Below are positions 53,918-60,532 of a stretch of DNA of 64,000 nucleotides, piece after piece. Origin of the DNA: an uncultured Chloracidobacterium sp. (GTDB lineage Bacteria; Acidobacteriota; Blastocatellia; Pyrinomonadales; Pyrinomonadaceae); the NCBI GenBank assembly GCA_936914845.1, contig CAKZGE010000004.1, forward strand, positions 434,001 to 498,000, given 5' to 3'. The stretch's first letter is position 1. Each line of letters opens with the position of its first letter. The notes beneath the pieces are model-generated. The model did not search any database and was not told where the DNA came from. It saw only the letters and a program-made list of their open reading frames with translations. Made by a program: the position numbers and the translations under genes.

Positions 53918-54511
53918 CTATTTGGCGAGACGCTGAAGAGCTTGTCGCAGAAGCTTTTGCACGTTGCCTTGCTCGCCGTCTCCGGCAACTTGCTGCAGCG
54001 CCTTTTCGGCAGCAGCTTTCTGGTAACCAAGATTGATAAGGGCAGAAAGTGCGTCCTCGAAGATGGAATTTTCCGTTTCACGTTGTGACGGTTCAGTCGG
54101 TGAATCGAGAGCGGAAAGTTTATCGCGCAGTTCGATTATTATCCGTTCGGCGGTCTTTCGCCCGACGCCCGGGATCGATGTGAGCCGAGCGAGATTGCCG
54201 GAGCGGATGGCGGATGTTATCTCATCGGCACTCATTCCCGAAAGCATGGCAATGCCGGAGCGGGCGCCAATTCCCTGAACGCCGAGAAGTTTTAAGAAAA
54301 GTTCGCGTTCACGACGGGTGTTAAACCCGAAAAGCTGCAGGGCATCCTCTCGTACGTGAGTAAAAACGCGCAATGCAGCGTCGCTGCCTACTTCGCCAAG
54401 TTCGTAAAATGTCGAAAGGGGGATATGCAGTTCGTAACCTACACCGCCGACATCGACGATGACGAGATTAGCCGATTTTTCCAGTATTTTGCCGGATATA
54501 AAAGCGATCAT
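53918..54511 (-). CDS. ruvA: Holliday junction-binding protein RuvA
   Basis: About 197 residues from the ATG at 54511 (MIAFISGKILEKS), the normal start of the family; the longer frame to 54559 adds nothing conserved. OB fold, then two HhH motifs (LLGVQGIGARSGIAML and LTSIPGVGRKTAERII), a linker and the C-terminal RuvB-contact domain (LINLGYQKAAAEKALQQV). It binds four-way junctions as a tetramer and loads RuvB. Confidence 0.95.
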   Translation of the reverse strand: MIAFISGKILEKSANLVIVDVGGVGYELHIPLSTFYELGEVGSDAALRVFTHVREDALQLFGFNTRRERELFLKLLGVQGIGARSGIAMLSGMSADEITSAIRSGNLARLTSIPGVGRKTAERIIIELRDKLSALDSPTEPSQRETENSIFEDALSALINLGYQKAAAEKALQQVAGDGEQGNVQKLLRQALQRLAK

Positions 54512-54714
54512 TCTTGTTTCGGATTTTAATGTAAATGAATGTAGAAAGTCCAAGAGCAAACGTTTTAAGTCGAACGCGAATCATAAATAATGCGACCGGC
54601 ATTTTCGTTCCGTTAAAAATTTGGCGTCCGCACTCCAAAAAGGCTATTATATTTAATGCGGGCACAATTCGATCGATTTGTAGGTTCGCGTCAGACCATA
54701 AGAGGTGATAAAGA

Positions 54715-55017
54715 ATGCAGTATTCAGGAATAATAAAACGATTCATACCATTTGTGGCGACATTCGCGGTCGGACTTTTTGTAGCTAGTTTCTTTATTTC
54801 GATAACGCCGGATCTCGGCAGTTGGAAAATGCGCTCTGGAAAGCAGAGCAAGCGTTTCCACGAATTGCAGAGGCTGCGAGAAGAAAATATGCGTTTAAGG
54901 GCGGAAATAGAAAGTCTTCGCAACGGATATTCGACAACTGTCGATACGGATATTGAATCACTAGGTGAACCGCTGCCGCCGGAGCCTCCACGGCCCATGC
55001 GTCGGCACGATCGTTAA
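54715..55017 (+). CDS. Small membrane protein with coiled coil
   Basis: A 100-residue protein: one transmembrane helix (about 12-32, FVATFAVGLFVASFFISI), a basic stretch, then a Leu/Arg/Glu coiled coil (FHELQRLREENMRLRAEIES) and a Pro-rich tail ending in RRHDR. The topology recalls division or envelope scaffold proteins of the FtsL/FtsB size class, but no specific relation is shown. An AAGAGGTGAT ribosome site precedes the ATG. A large hairpin follows. Confidence 0.65.
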   Translation: MQYSGIIKRFIPFVATFAVGLFVASFFISITPDLGSWKMRSGKQSKRFHELQRLREENMRLRAEIESLRNGYSTTVDTDIESLGEPLPPEPPRPMRRHDR

Positions 55018-55038
55018 TTTTTTTAGGCAATTTCGAAC

Positions 55039-55090
55039 ACCGCAGATCAACACAGGCTACGGGTTGTGTTAATCTGTGGTTTTCTTATTT
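55039..55090 (+). terminator. Long imperfect hairpin/terminator before the microcompartment locus
   Basis: Arms at 55039-55054 and 55065-55080 pair over about 15 bp with two wobble or mismatch positions and are followed by a T-rich stretch. The arm sequence (CAGATCAACACA-like) also resembles common interspersed palindromes, so a repeat element is possible. Confidence 0.6.
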
Positions 55091-55094
55091 TGGA

Positions 55095-55886
55095 ATGGAA
55101 GAATCACAAGCCCGAAAATTGATCTGCGAGATCGGTAAACTGCTGTACGACCGCAGCTATGTTGTTGCGTCCGACGGCAATGTGAGTGTTCGCCTAGACG
55201 AGGGACGCGTATTGGCTACGCCGACCATGACATGCAAAGGCCGGATGACGGAAGATTCGCTAGCCATTACAGACATGGACGGCAAGGCGTTGAACGATAA
55301 GCGGGCGTCATCAGAATTGGCGATGCATCTCTTGATCTATAAAATGCGGCCCGATATAAAAGCGGTCTGCCACGCCCACCCCCCGCATGGAACCGCCTTT
55401 TCCGTAGCCGGATTGGCGATCGATAAGCCGATCCTTTCGGAGGTCATCCTTACCCTCGGCTGTGTGCCTTTGACAGCCTACGGCACACCTTCCACCGATG
55501 AGCTGACCGAGGCAATGAAGCCCTTTGTTGCCAACCACAACGCCTTGCTGATGGCCAATCATGGGGCAGTCGCTTACGGTGACAGTCTCTGGCAGGCGTT
55601 TGACCGCATGGAAACACTGGAGCACACCGCAAAGATCGCGATCTTGGCCAAAACGCTCGGCGGTGCCAATGATCTCCCGTCGGAAGCGATTGAGAAGCTA
55701 GTAAATATACGCGAAAAAGCGGGATATCTGACTAAAGACGCCCGCTGCCAAGCATGCGGCTATTTGCACGACACGGGACTGCACAGTTGTACGGACACGA
55801 ACACTGGGCATAGTGCCGATGAAAAGCTTTCGCTGACAAGAGATGAGTTGATAGAACTCTTGACGCAAGTGGTGGCTGCCAATTAG
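55095..55886 (+). CDS. Class II aldolase (fuculose-phosphate aldolase-like) with C-terminal extension; likely BMC cargo
   Basis: A 263-residue zinc aldolase. The class II set is visible: catalytic Glu in SSELAMH, zinc His in CHAHPPHGT and the third His in MANHGAV. FucA/RhaD-like enzymes are about 215 residues, so the last 50 or so are an extension. It has three cysteines (CQACGYLHDTGLHSC) and a terminal amphipathic helix SLTRDELIELLTQVVAAN. Such helices target enzymes to microcompartments. It lies directly upstream of four shell genes; cleavage of a deoxysugar phosphate to lactaldehyde and dihydroxyacetone phosphate inside the shell is the likely role (inference). Confidence 0.88.
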   Translation: MEESQARKLICEIGKLLYDRSYVVASDGNVSVRLDEGRVLATPTMTCKGRMTEDSLAITDMDGKALNDKRASSELAMHLLIYKMRPDIKAVCHAHPPHGTAFSVAGLAIDKPILSEVILTLGCVPLTAYGTPSTDELTEAMKPFVANHNALLMANHGAVAYGDSLWQAFDRMETLEHTAKIAILAKTLGGANDLPSEAIEKLVNIREKAGYLTKDARCQACGYLHDTGLHSCTDTNTGHSADEKLSLTRDELIELLTQVVAAN

Positions 55887-56051
55887 AGCTGGTGGTTTTA
55901 GGGATCCGGAGAAGATATTTGTAAGCGGGCACCGATAGGCTATGGAGCGGATAGCTGCGATCCCAGGAAAGTAAGCATACATTGTGATTGGCGATATTTT
56001 GCAAAACGCAGTAAATTTGAATTAAGACTGAAACAGGAGATAAACAGCAAA

Positions 56052-56330
56052 ATGCAGGAAGCATTGGGAATGGTTGAAACGAAAGGCCTGGTGGCGATGA
56101 TCGAGGCGGCGGACGCAATGGTTAAAGCTGCGAACGTTCAGCTCGTCGGATATGAGAAGATCGGTGCCGGATTTGTAACGGCGATAGTTCGGGGCGACGT
56201 AGCGGCCGTCAAAGCAGCGACGGACGCCGGAGCAGCAGCGGCTCGTCGGGTCGGCGAGCTCGTCAGCGTACACGTTATTCCGCGCCCGCATTCGAGTGTG
56301 GATGAAGCTTTGCCGATCACCCTTCGCTAA
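56052..56330 (+). CDS. Hexameric microcompartment shell protein (BMC-H)
   Basis: A 92-residue single BMC domain, PduA/EutM-like. It starts QEALGMVETKGLVAMIEAAD, has the pore loop KIGAG (canonical KIGSG) in GYEKIGAGFVTAIVRGDV, and ends with the VSVHVIPRPHSSVDEALP tail typical of facet tiles. Hexamers of this protein form the shell facets and the pore passes polar metabolites. The ribosome site CAGGAG lies 12 bases before the ATG. The 165-base gap after the aldolase holds no gene. Confidence 0.97.
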   Translation: MQEALGMVETKGLVAMIEAADAMVKAANVQLVGYEKIGAGFVTAIVRGDVAAVKAATDAGAAAARRVGELVSVHVIPRPHSSVDEALPITLR

Positions 56331-56383
56331 ATATTCAAACGGCCGCCGGACGAAGCTTAGTGCGGCGCGATCAATTTTTTCAA

Positions 56384-56671
56384 ATGATCATTGGACGAAT
56401 TTTAGGCTCGGTCGTTTCGACCCAAAAGGATGAGCGGCTGCAGGGTAAAAAGCTGCTTATCGTCAAACCTGTCGCTCTGGACGGTACGGATCAGAACGGC
56501 TATGTAGTGGCGGTAGATACGGTCGGGGCGGGGTTTCACGAAAAGGTCATCGTCGTGGCGGGATCTTCTGCCCGTTTGGCCGAAGGGAACAAAGATTGCC
56601 CGGTTGACGCCGCCATCATTGGCGTTATCGACGAGATCGATTTCATCCGGGAATCAGATAAACGGTCGTAA
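56384..56671 (+). CDS. Microcompartment vertex protein, EutN/CcmL type (BMC-P 1)
   Basis: About 95 residues from the ATG at 56384 (MIIGRILGSVVST), the family's usual N-terminus; a GTG at 56360 would add eight residues. It carries GKKLLIVKPV and DTVGAGFHEKVIVVAGSSAR, the pentamer core. BMC-P pentamers cap the 12 vertices of the shell. It is the first of three tandem, non-identical copies. Confidence 0.95.
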   Translation: MIIGRILGSVVSTQKDERLQGKKLLIVKPVALDGTDQNGYVVAVDTVGAGFHEKVIVVAGSSARLAEGNKDCPVDAAIIGVIDEIDFIRESDKRS

Positions 56672-56672
56672 G

Positions 56673-56951
56673 ATGCAGATCGCGCGTGTCATCGGGACAG
56701 TGGTTTCCACCATTAAGAATGAGGCCCTAAGTGGCCGCAAGCTTTTGCTTGTTCAAACCCTAAACCCTGATCTGAGCGACAAAGGTGCACCGATGGTCGC
56801 ACTGGATTCGGTCGGTGCCGGAATTGGAGAATTGGTTTTTTGGTGCCGAGGCAAAGAAGCATCTTTTCCGTTCAAACGAGATAACACGCCGACGGATTGT
56901 ACGATAATCGGGATCATAGATTCTGAATCTCACATTTCGGTAATTAAATAG
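56673..56951 (+). CDS. Microcompartment vertex protein, EutN/CcmL type (BMC-P 2)
   Basis: About 92 residues from the ATG at 56673 (MQIARVIGTVVST), one base after the stop of the first copy; the upstream frame extension overlaps that gene and is not used. Signature GRKLLLVQTL and DSVGAGIGELVFWCRGKEAS. Its divergence from the neighbouring copies suggests mixed or specialised vertices. Confidence 0.95.
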   Translation: MQIARVIGTVVSTIKNEALSGRKLLLVQTLNPDLSDKGAPMVALDSVGAGIGELVFWCRGKEASFPFKRDNTPTDCTIIGIIDSESHISVIK

Positions 56952-56953
56952 AG

Positions 56954-57226
56954 ATGCTGATCGCCAAAGTTATCGGAAATGTGGTCGCCACGCAAAAGAA
57001 TCAGCGTTATGAAGGAGCACGCGTTCTTTTGTGCCGCCAGATCACGCCCGAGGGAAAGGAGATGGACTACACATGTTTGGCCCTTGATTCGGTAAGTGCG
57101 GGTGCGGGTGATACGGTGATCATCGTCCAAGAAGGTTGGGGTGCTTCGACGGCGGCAACCGGAGAACCCGGTGCAGCGATCGATTCGGCGATAGTCGCGA
57201 TAATAGATCGGATCGATCTTATTTGA
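56954..57226 (+). CDS. Microcompartment vertex protein, EutN/CcmL type (BMC-P 3)
   Basis: A 90-residue copy starting two bases after the previous stop (MLIAKVIGNVVATQ). Signature ARVLLCRQITPEGK, DSVSAGAGDTVIIVQEGWGA and the C-terminal AIVAIIDRIDLI. It completes a run of three BMC-P genes, a feature seen in PVM-type aldolase microcompartment loci of planctomycetes and verrucomicrobia. Confidence 0.95.
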   Translation: MLIAKVIGNVVATQKNQRYEGARVLLCRQITPEGKEMDYTCLALDSVSAGAGDTVIIVQEGWGASTAATGEPGAAIDSAIVAIIDRIDLI

Positions 57227-57301
57227 TGATCTCCTGCACGGCAAAGATGATCGGCTTTCAGTTAAGCTCTTGCTCTGTTCTGCCGCGAATGTACATAAAA
57301 G

Positions 57302-57532
57302 ATGACCACCGATCTTTCAGCTATAAAGAACTTACTTAATGACATCGCCGCCAGGGTCGAACACTTAGAGCTAGGGATGTCGCCGGTTGTTGCGCAGCAT
57401 CCTTCGCTTGATAAATTCAATTTCGTCGAAGATCTTGCAGATGAGATCATCAAAAAAGAAAAGGCTTGTACATTCGAACCGAATGACAAGCCTTGTGACC
57501 ACTGTTCAATGTGTGGATCGCTAGGATTCTGA
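57302..57532 (+). CDS. Small Cys-rich protein at the end of the microcompartment locus
   Basis: A 76-residue protein. The N-terminal amphipathic helix (about 1-24, TDLSAIKNLLNDIAARVEHL) looks like a cargo-targeting peptide, the middle is acidic-helical (FVEDLADEIIKKE), and the end has four cysteines (KACTF, then CDHCSMC) able to hold a metal or Fe-S cluster. No family is named by me. Location and helix suggest it is a luminal or shell-linked component (inference). An intrinsic terminator for the convergent lemA gene lies inside its coding sequence. Confidence 0.7.
   Translation: MTTDLSAIKNLLNDIAARVEHLELGMSPVVAQHPSLDKFNFVEDLADEIIKKEKACTFEPNDKPCDHCSMCGSLGF
57452..57494 (-). terminator. lemA terminator embedded in the small Cys-rich gene
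   Basis: Arms AAGGCTTGT (57461-57469) plus CATTCG (57471-57476) pair with CGAATG plus ACAAGCCTT (57480-57494): 15 bp with one bulged A and a 3-base loop. On the minus strand it is followed by TTTTCTTTTTT. Confidence 0.8.
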
Positions 57533-57533
57533 T

Positions 57534-58181
57534 CTACTTTGCAGGAGATGCGGCCGGTGCTTGTCCGGTCGGACGCCGCAGCGAATTTGCATCACCGACC
57601 GTTGGAGCCGTGCGAGCACCTTCATCCGCCTGAAAATACGGTTCTTCCTTGAATCCTAACAAGCCGGCTGTCAAAACCGCCGGAAAGGAATTGCGGGTCG
57701 TATTGTATTGCTGAACCGCCTCGTTAAAATCCAAGCGGGATGTATTGATGCGGTTCTCAGTTCCGGAAAGCTCGTCCTGGACCTTCATAAAAGCTTCGTT
57801 CGACCGCAGCACCGGATAATTTTCCTGTAGGCTGAGCAATCTGCCGATGGTTCCGCCAAAGCTGTTATTGGCGTCGATGATGGCTTGCTTCTGTTCCGGT
57901 GTTTTATCACCGTCCGTAGCTTGGCCCGGAACTGCTGTTGCGTTCAACAGACGCGAACGGGCGTCGGCTATCTGTCCGAAAACTTCCTGTTCCTGAACGC
58001 CGGCCATTTTCGCCGTTTCGACCAGGTTGGGGATCAGGTCCGCACGTCTTTGAAGAGCGCTTTCTACGTTGGACCATTTGCCCTTAACGTTCTGCTGTTT
58101 CGCCGTCAGGTCGTTATAACTGCAGCCGCTCAGGCCAAACACGGCAAAGATAGCGACGCTCAATAAAATGATTCTTTTCAT
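57534..58181 (-). CDS. LemA family lipoprotein
   Basis: About 215 residues from the ATG at 58181 with a GGGAGAG ribosome site; the longer frame to 58259 is unlikely. The signal ends in the lipobox-like LSGC. The LemA core follows: a helical bundle with VKGKWSNVESALQRRADLIPNLVETA and FNEAVQQYNTTRNSFP. LemA proteins are anchored envelope proteins of unclear function, commonly next to TPM/YgcG proteins, as here two genes upstream. Confidence 0.88.
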   Translation of the reverse strand: MKRIILLSVAIFAVFGLSGCSYNDLTAKQQNVKGKWSNVESALQRRADLIPNLVETAKMAGVQEQEVFGQIADARSRLLNATAVPGQATDGDKTPEQKQAIIDANNSFGGTIGRLLSLQENYPVLRSNEAFMKVQDELSGTENRINTSRLDFNEAVQQYNTTRNSFPAVLTAGLLGFKEEPYFQADEGARTAPTVGDANSLRRPTGQAPAASPAK

Positions 58182-58221
58182 AATTCTCTCCCTCATAAAA
58201 GCTAATTGCCAGTTGTCAATC

Positions 58222-58257
58222 GTCAATGTCTGTCGGTTTTGACGGCCGACCATTGAC
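58222..58257. repeat. Intergenic palindromic hairpin
   Basis: GTCAATG-tct-GTCGG pairs with CCGAC-CATTGAC across a 9-base loop; no T-run. Possibly a REP-like element or mRNA-processing hairpin between lemA and the nucleotidyltransferase gene. Confidence 0.5.
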
Positions 58258-58266
58258 AATCACCAT

Positions 58267-58986
58267 TTACGATCGTTTCATGCCGTCAACGGCATCTATC
58301 ACCTTTTCGATCTGGACCATATAGTCCGCAAAAAGGGCATTGGCCGACGTTTCGTCCAATTTTTGTGCGAAAGTGTTTTCGCGAATATCAAATATCTTTT
58401 CAAATACGGCTGCATCCAAACCTACGAAGTTGACAGCTGCATCAATTATTTCGTGCTTGGTTGTCGGCGGTTCGGTGCCATAGAGTATCAATACGGCACG
58501 AAACATCGCGGCGAAGCTTGAGAGACTTTCGCTAAGCAGATCTTTCAATCCTTCAACCGTCGCCGATGCCGGAATATACTGCCGTCGGAGAAGTATCAAT
58601 TTGCTGCGCAGTTCATATTCCACCTGGTGCCGCAGATATTCATCCGAGATGTTCAACCCGGCGAGAACATCTTTTCCGAACAGTACTCGATGGGCGACCT
58701 CCATCTGATGGAATTCGATCGGGAATACATCGGCCGCGTTCTTGATCTCAGATTCAGTAAAATATACGGGTATCGGATGCCCCATTCGGCTCCATTCGCG
58801 GATGCACGAATGGGCATTGCGCAGATCACGCGGCGTTATTTTTTCTAAGGCCACGAGAATGTTGTAATCGGACCGCTGCGGTAAAAAATCGCCAGCGGCC
58901 GCCGAACCGTAAAGAACGACGGAGACCAAATTGCTGCCATGCGTGGAACGCAGATCGTCTATGAATGCCGCAAATTGATTATTCAT
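58267..58986 (-). CDS. Nucleotidyltransferase-domain protein
   Basis: About 239 residues from the ATG at 58986 (MNNQFAAFIDDL). The N-terminal polymerase-beta-like motif reads VLYGSAAAGDFLPQRSDYNI, that is GS-x9-SD-x-N. The usual second metal Asp of the (D/S)DxD pair is Asn here, seen in one subgroup of predicted nucleotidyltransferases. A helical domain follows (about 120-239). Substrate unknown; antibiotic modification cannot be assumed. It lies between the TPM-domain and LemA genes on the same strand. Confidence 0.75.
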   Translation of the reverse strand: MNNQFAAFIDDLRSTHGSNLVSVVLYGSAAAGDFLPQRSDYNILVALEKITPRDLRNAHSCIREWSRMGHPIPVYFTESEIKNAADVFPIEFHQMEVAHRVLFGKDVLAGLNISDEYLRHQVEYELRSKLILLRRQYIPASATVEGLKDLLSESLSSFAAMFRAVLILYGTEPPTTKHEIIDAAVNFVGLDAAVFEKIFDIRENTFAQKLDETSANALFADYMVQIEKVIDAVDGMKRS

Positions 58987-58993
58987 AATAGAT

Positions 58994-59884
58994 TTACCAG
59001 TCGCCGCCGGCACCACCTCCGCCAAAATCTCCCCCGCCGCCGAAGCCGCCCCAATCACTTCCGCCGGAACTGCCCCAATCGGAAGACGATGACGAAGAGC
59101 TACCCGAACTATTCAGAATGCCGCCGATTATCCACGGCAAAGCACTGCTGCCGCCACCGCCGAATCCACCGCCACCGCCCCACCGATCACGATCTCCCTT
59201 GGTCGGCCCGCCGCCGCTGTTCTTTAGAATAATGGCGAAAAGGACGACCAAAAAAATGCCCACACAGCATAAAAACATCAGACTTTCGCCCGAATCGCTG
59301 CGGCCGCTCTTTTGCCCGGCTTGAGGAAGAGGCGGGGTCGTGCCGTTCTGTTTCGCCACGACGGTAGCGATATAAGCGTCTATTGTGTCGGAAATTCCCT
59401 TAGCATAGTTGCCTTTTCGAAACTCCGGCACCAGATACTGTCGTTGCAGGCTTCCCGTTACACCATCCGGCAACTCGTCTTCAAGGTCTTTGCTTACCTG
59501 AGTAAAATACTTGCGGTCCTTGATAGCTACTAAGAGCAGCCCGGCCGGATTGTCGCCTTGATCGAGGCCAATGCCCCATCCGCGTGCAACAGCAAGTGAA
59601 TAATCGAATATATCTCGCCCGCCGGTGGTATCGATCACTACCACGGACATTTCTACGCCATTGTTGTCGCGAAATGCCTTTAGCTTCGTTTCGAGCTGCT
59701 GTTTGGCATTAGCGTCAAATGCGCCGACGTAATCGTTGACAAACCCGGTCGGTGGCGGCAGCGGCGACCGATTCTGCGACCAGCCAGCCGTATTTTGAGC
59801 GAAAGCGGCACCGGCAAACGCCAGTAAACACAGTACCGCCCAAACGTATCGCCCATTTGCCGCTATTCGCCCTTTATTAGTCAT
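58994..59884 (-). CDS. TPM-domain (YgcG-like) membrane protein
   Basis: About 296 residues from the ATG at 59884; the upstream extension is not conserved. Signal peptide to about FAQN, TPM domain (about 35-165) with FVNDYVGAFDANAKQQLETKL, VEMSVVVIDTTGG and GISDTIDAYI, one transmembrane helix (about 195-215) and a Gly/Ser-rich low-complexity tail. These proteins accompany LemA in many bacteria and are thought to act in envelope or photosystem-like protein quality control; the mechanism is unknown. Confidence 0.85.
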   Translation of the reverse strand: MTNKGRIAANGRYVWAVLCLLAFAGAAFAQNTAGWSQNRSPLPPPTGFVNDYVGAFDANAKQQLETKLKAFRDNNGVEMSVVVIDTTGGRDIFDYSLAVARGWGIGLDQGDNPAGLLLVAIKDRKYFTQVSKDLEDELPDGVTGSLQRQYLVPEFRKGNYAKGISDTIDAYIATVVAKQNGTTPPLPQAGQKSGRSDSGESLMFLCCVGIFLVVLFAIILKNSGGGPTKGDRDRWGGGGGFGGGGSSALPWIIGGILNSSGSSSSSSSDWGSSGGSDWGGFGGGGDFGGGGAGGDW

Positions 59885-59948
59885 TCGTCCTATATGTGTA
59901 ATTGTGCCAAATATGAATAAAATACGAAAGCGAAAAATTATAGTTCCA

Positions 59949-60532
59949 TTAGTTCTTGGTAATGGAGACGATATGGGCACCGAGAATACGTTTGGCCTTT
60001 TTGACCAGGGGATGAGCTTCCGCAAATGTTTTCAATTGCTCGTCGTCGGCATTTTCGGGCAAGTTCGGTATTGGTCCGTCATCCTTAAATTCAGGTATGT
60101 AACGAGATAGTTCAGTATTCTCGACGGTATCATCACCCTTCCTTTCAGCAGATGCAGCCGGTTTGCCGCAGCCGAAGAGGTCATCCAGTATCCGCCGGGT
60201 CGTTTCGGTCCGCAGATCTTCACCGGACGCTTCTAGACGAGCTTCGAAGGCAGCATCCAACCACGCGTCGTCGTAATGTTCGAGTAATGCGGCATCGATC
60301 TCCGGCAGCTTGATGGTCGGCGATGAGAGAAAGGAGAGCTTTTCCGGCAATTGTCTTTCGACCGGATCCTCATTTGATCCCGGTATCTGAACATATGGGG
60401 CGGCGGCCTGTTCGATCTCCGGTTGCGGAGCATCACGAAAATAAGCCGGCTCTTCGGGAGCAGTATGTGCAGGTGGTTGAGGCTGAGGCTGAGGCTGAGT
60501 CAGCGAATGCTCAGGTTTTAAAGTTTTTTTTT
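59949..60532 (-). CDS. dnaX: DnaX tau-specific C-terminal extension (in the -1 frame)
   Basis: An open frame continuous from the A9 run at 60524-60532 to the TAA at 59949, about 190 codons in the -1 frame relative to gamma. It reads TLKPEHSLTQPQPQPQPP, an acidic Pro-rich linker, then a helical end with ALLEHYDDAWLDAAFEARLE, DLFGCGKP and HPLVKKAKRILGAHIVSI, as in tau domain V that binds the polymerase alpha subunit. There is no own start with a ribosome site, so it is made only by slippage as part of tau (about 595 residues). Confidence 0.8.

Noticed and set aside
54468..54998. 176-residue minus-strand frame across ruvA start and the small coiled-coil gene
   Set aside because: It overlaps both better supported genes and shows no domain.
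59949..60350. Independent 133-residue gene
   Set aside because: It starts at a TTG without ribosome site and is the end of the -1 frame that continues from the dnaX A9 run; it is treated as the tau tail.
60475..60498. CAGCCT tandem repeat in dnaX as a separate satellite
   Set aside because: It is a short in-frame Pro-Gln repeat of the tau linker, common in such linkers.
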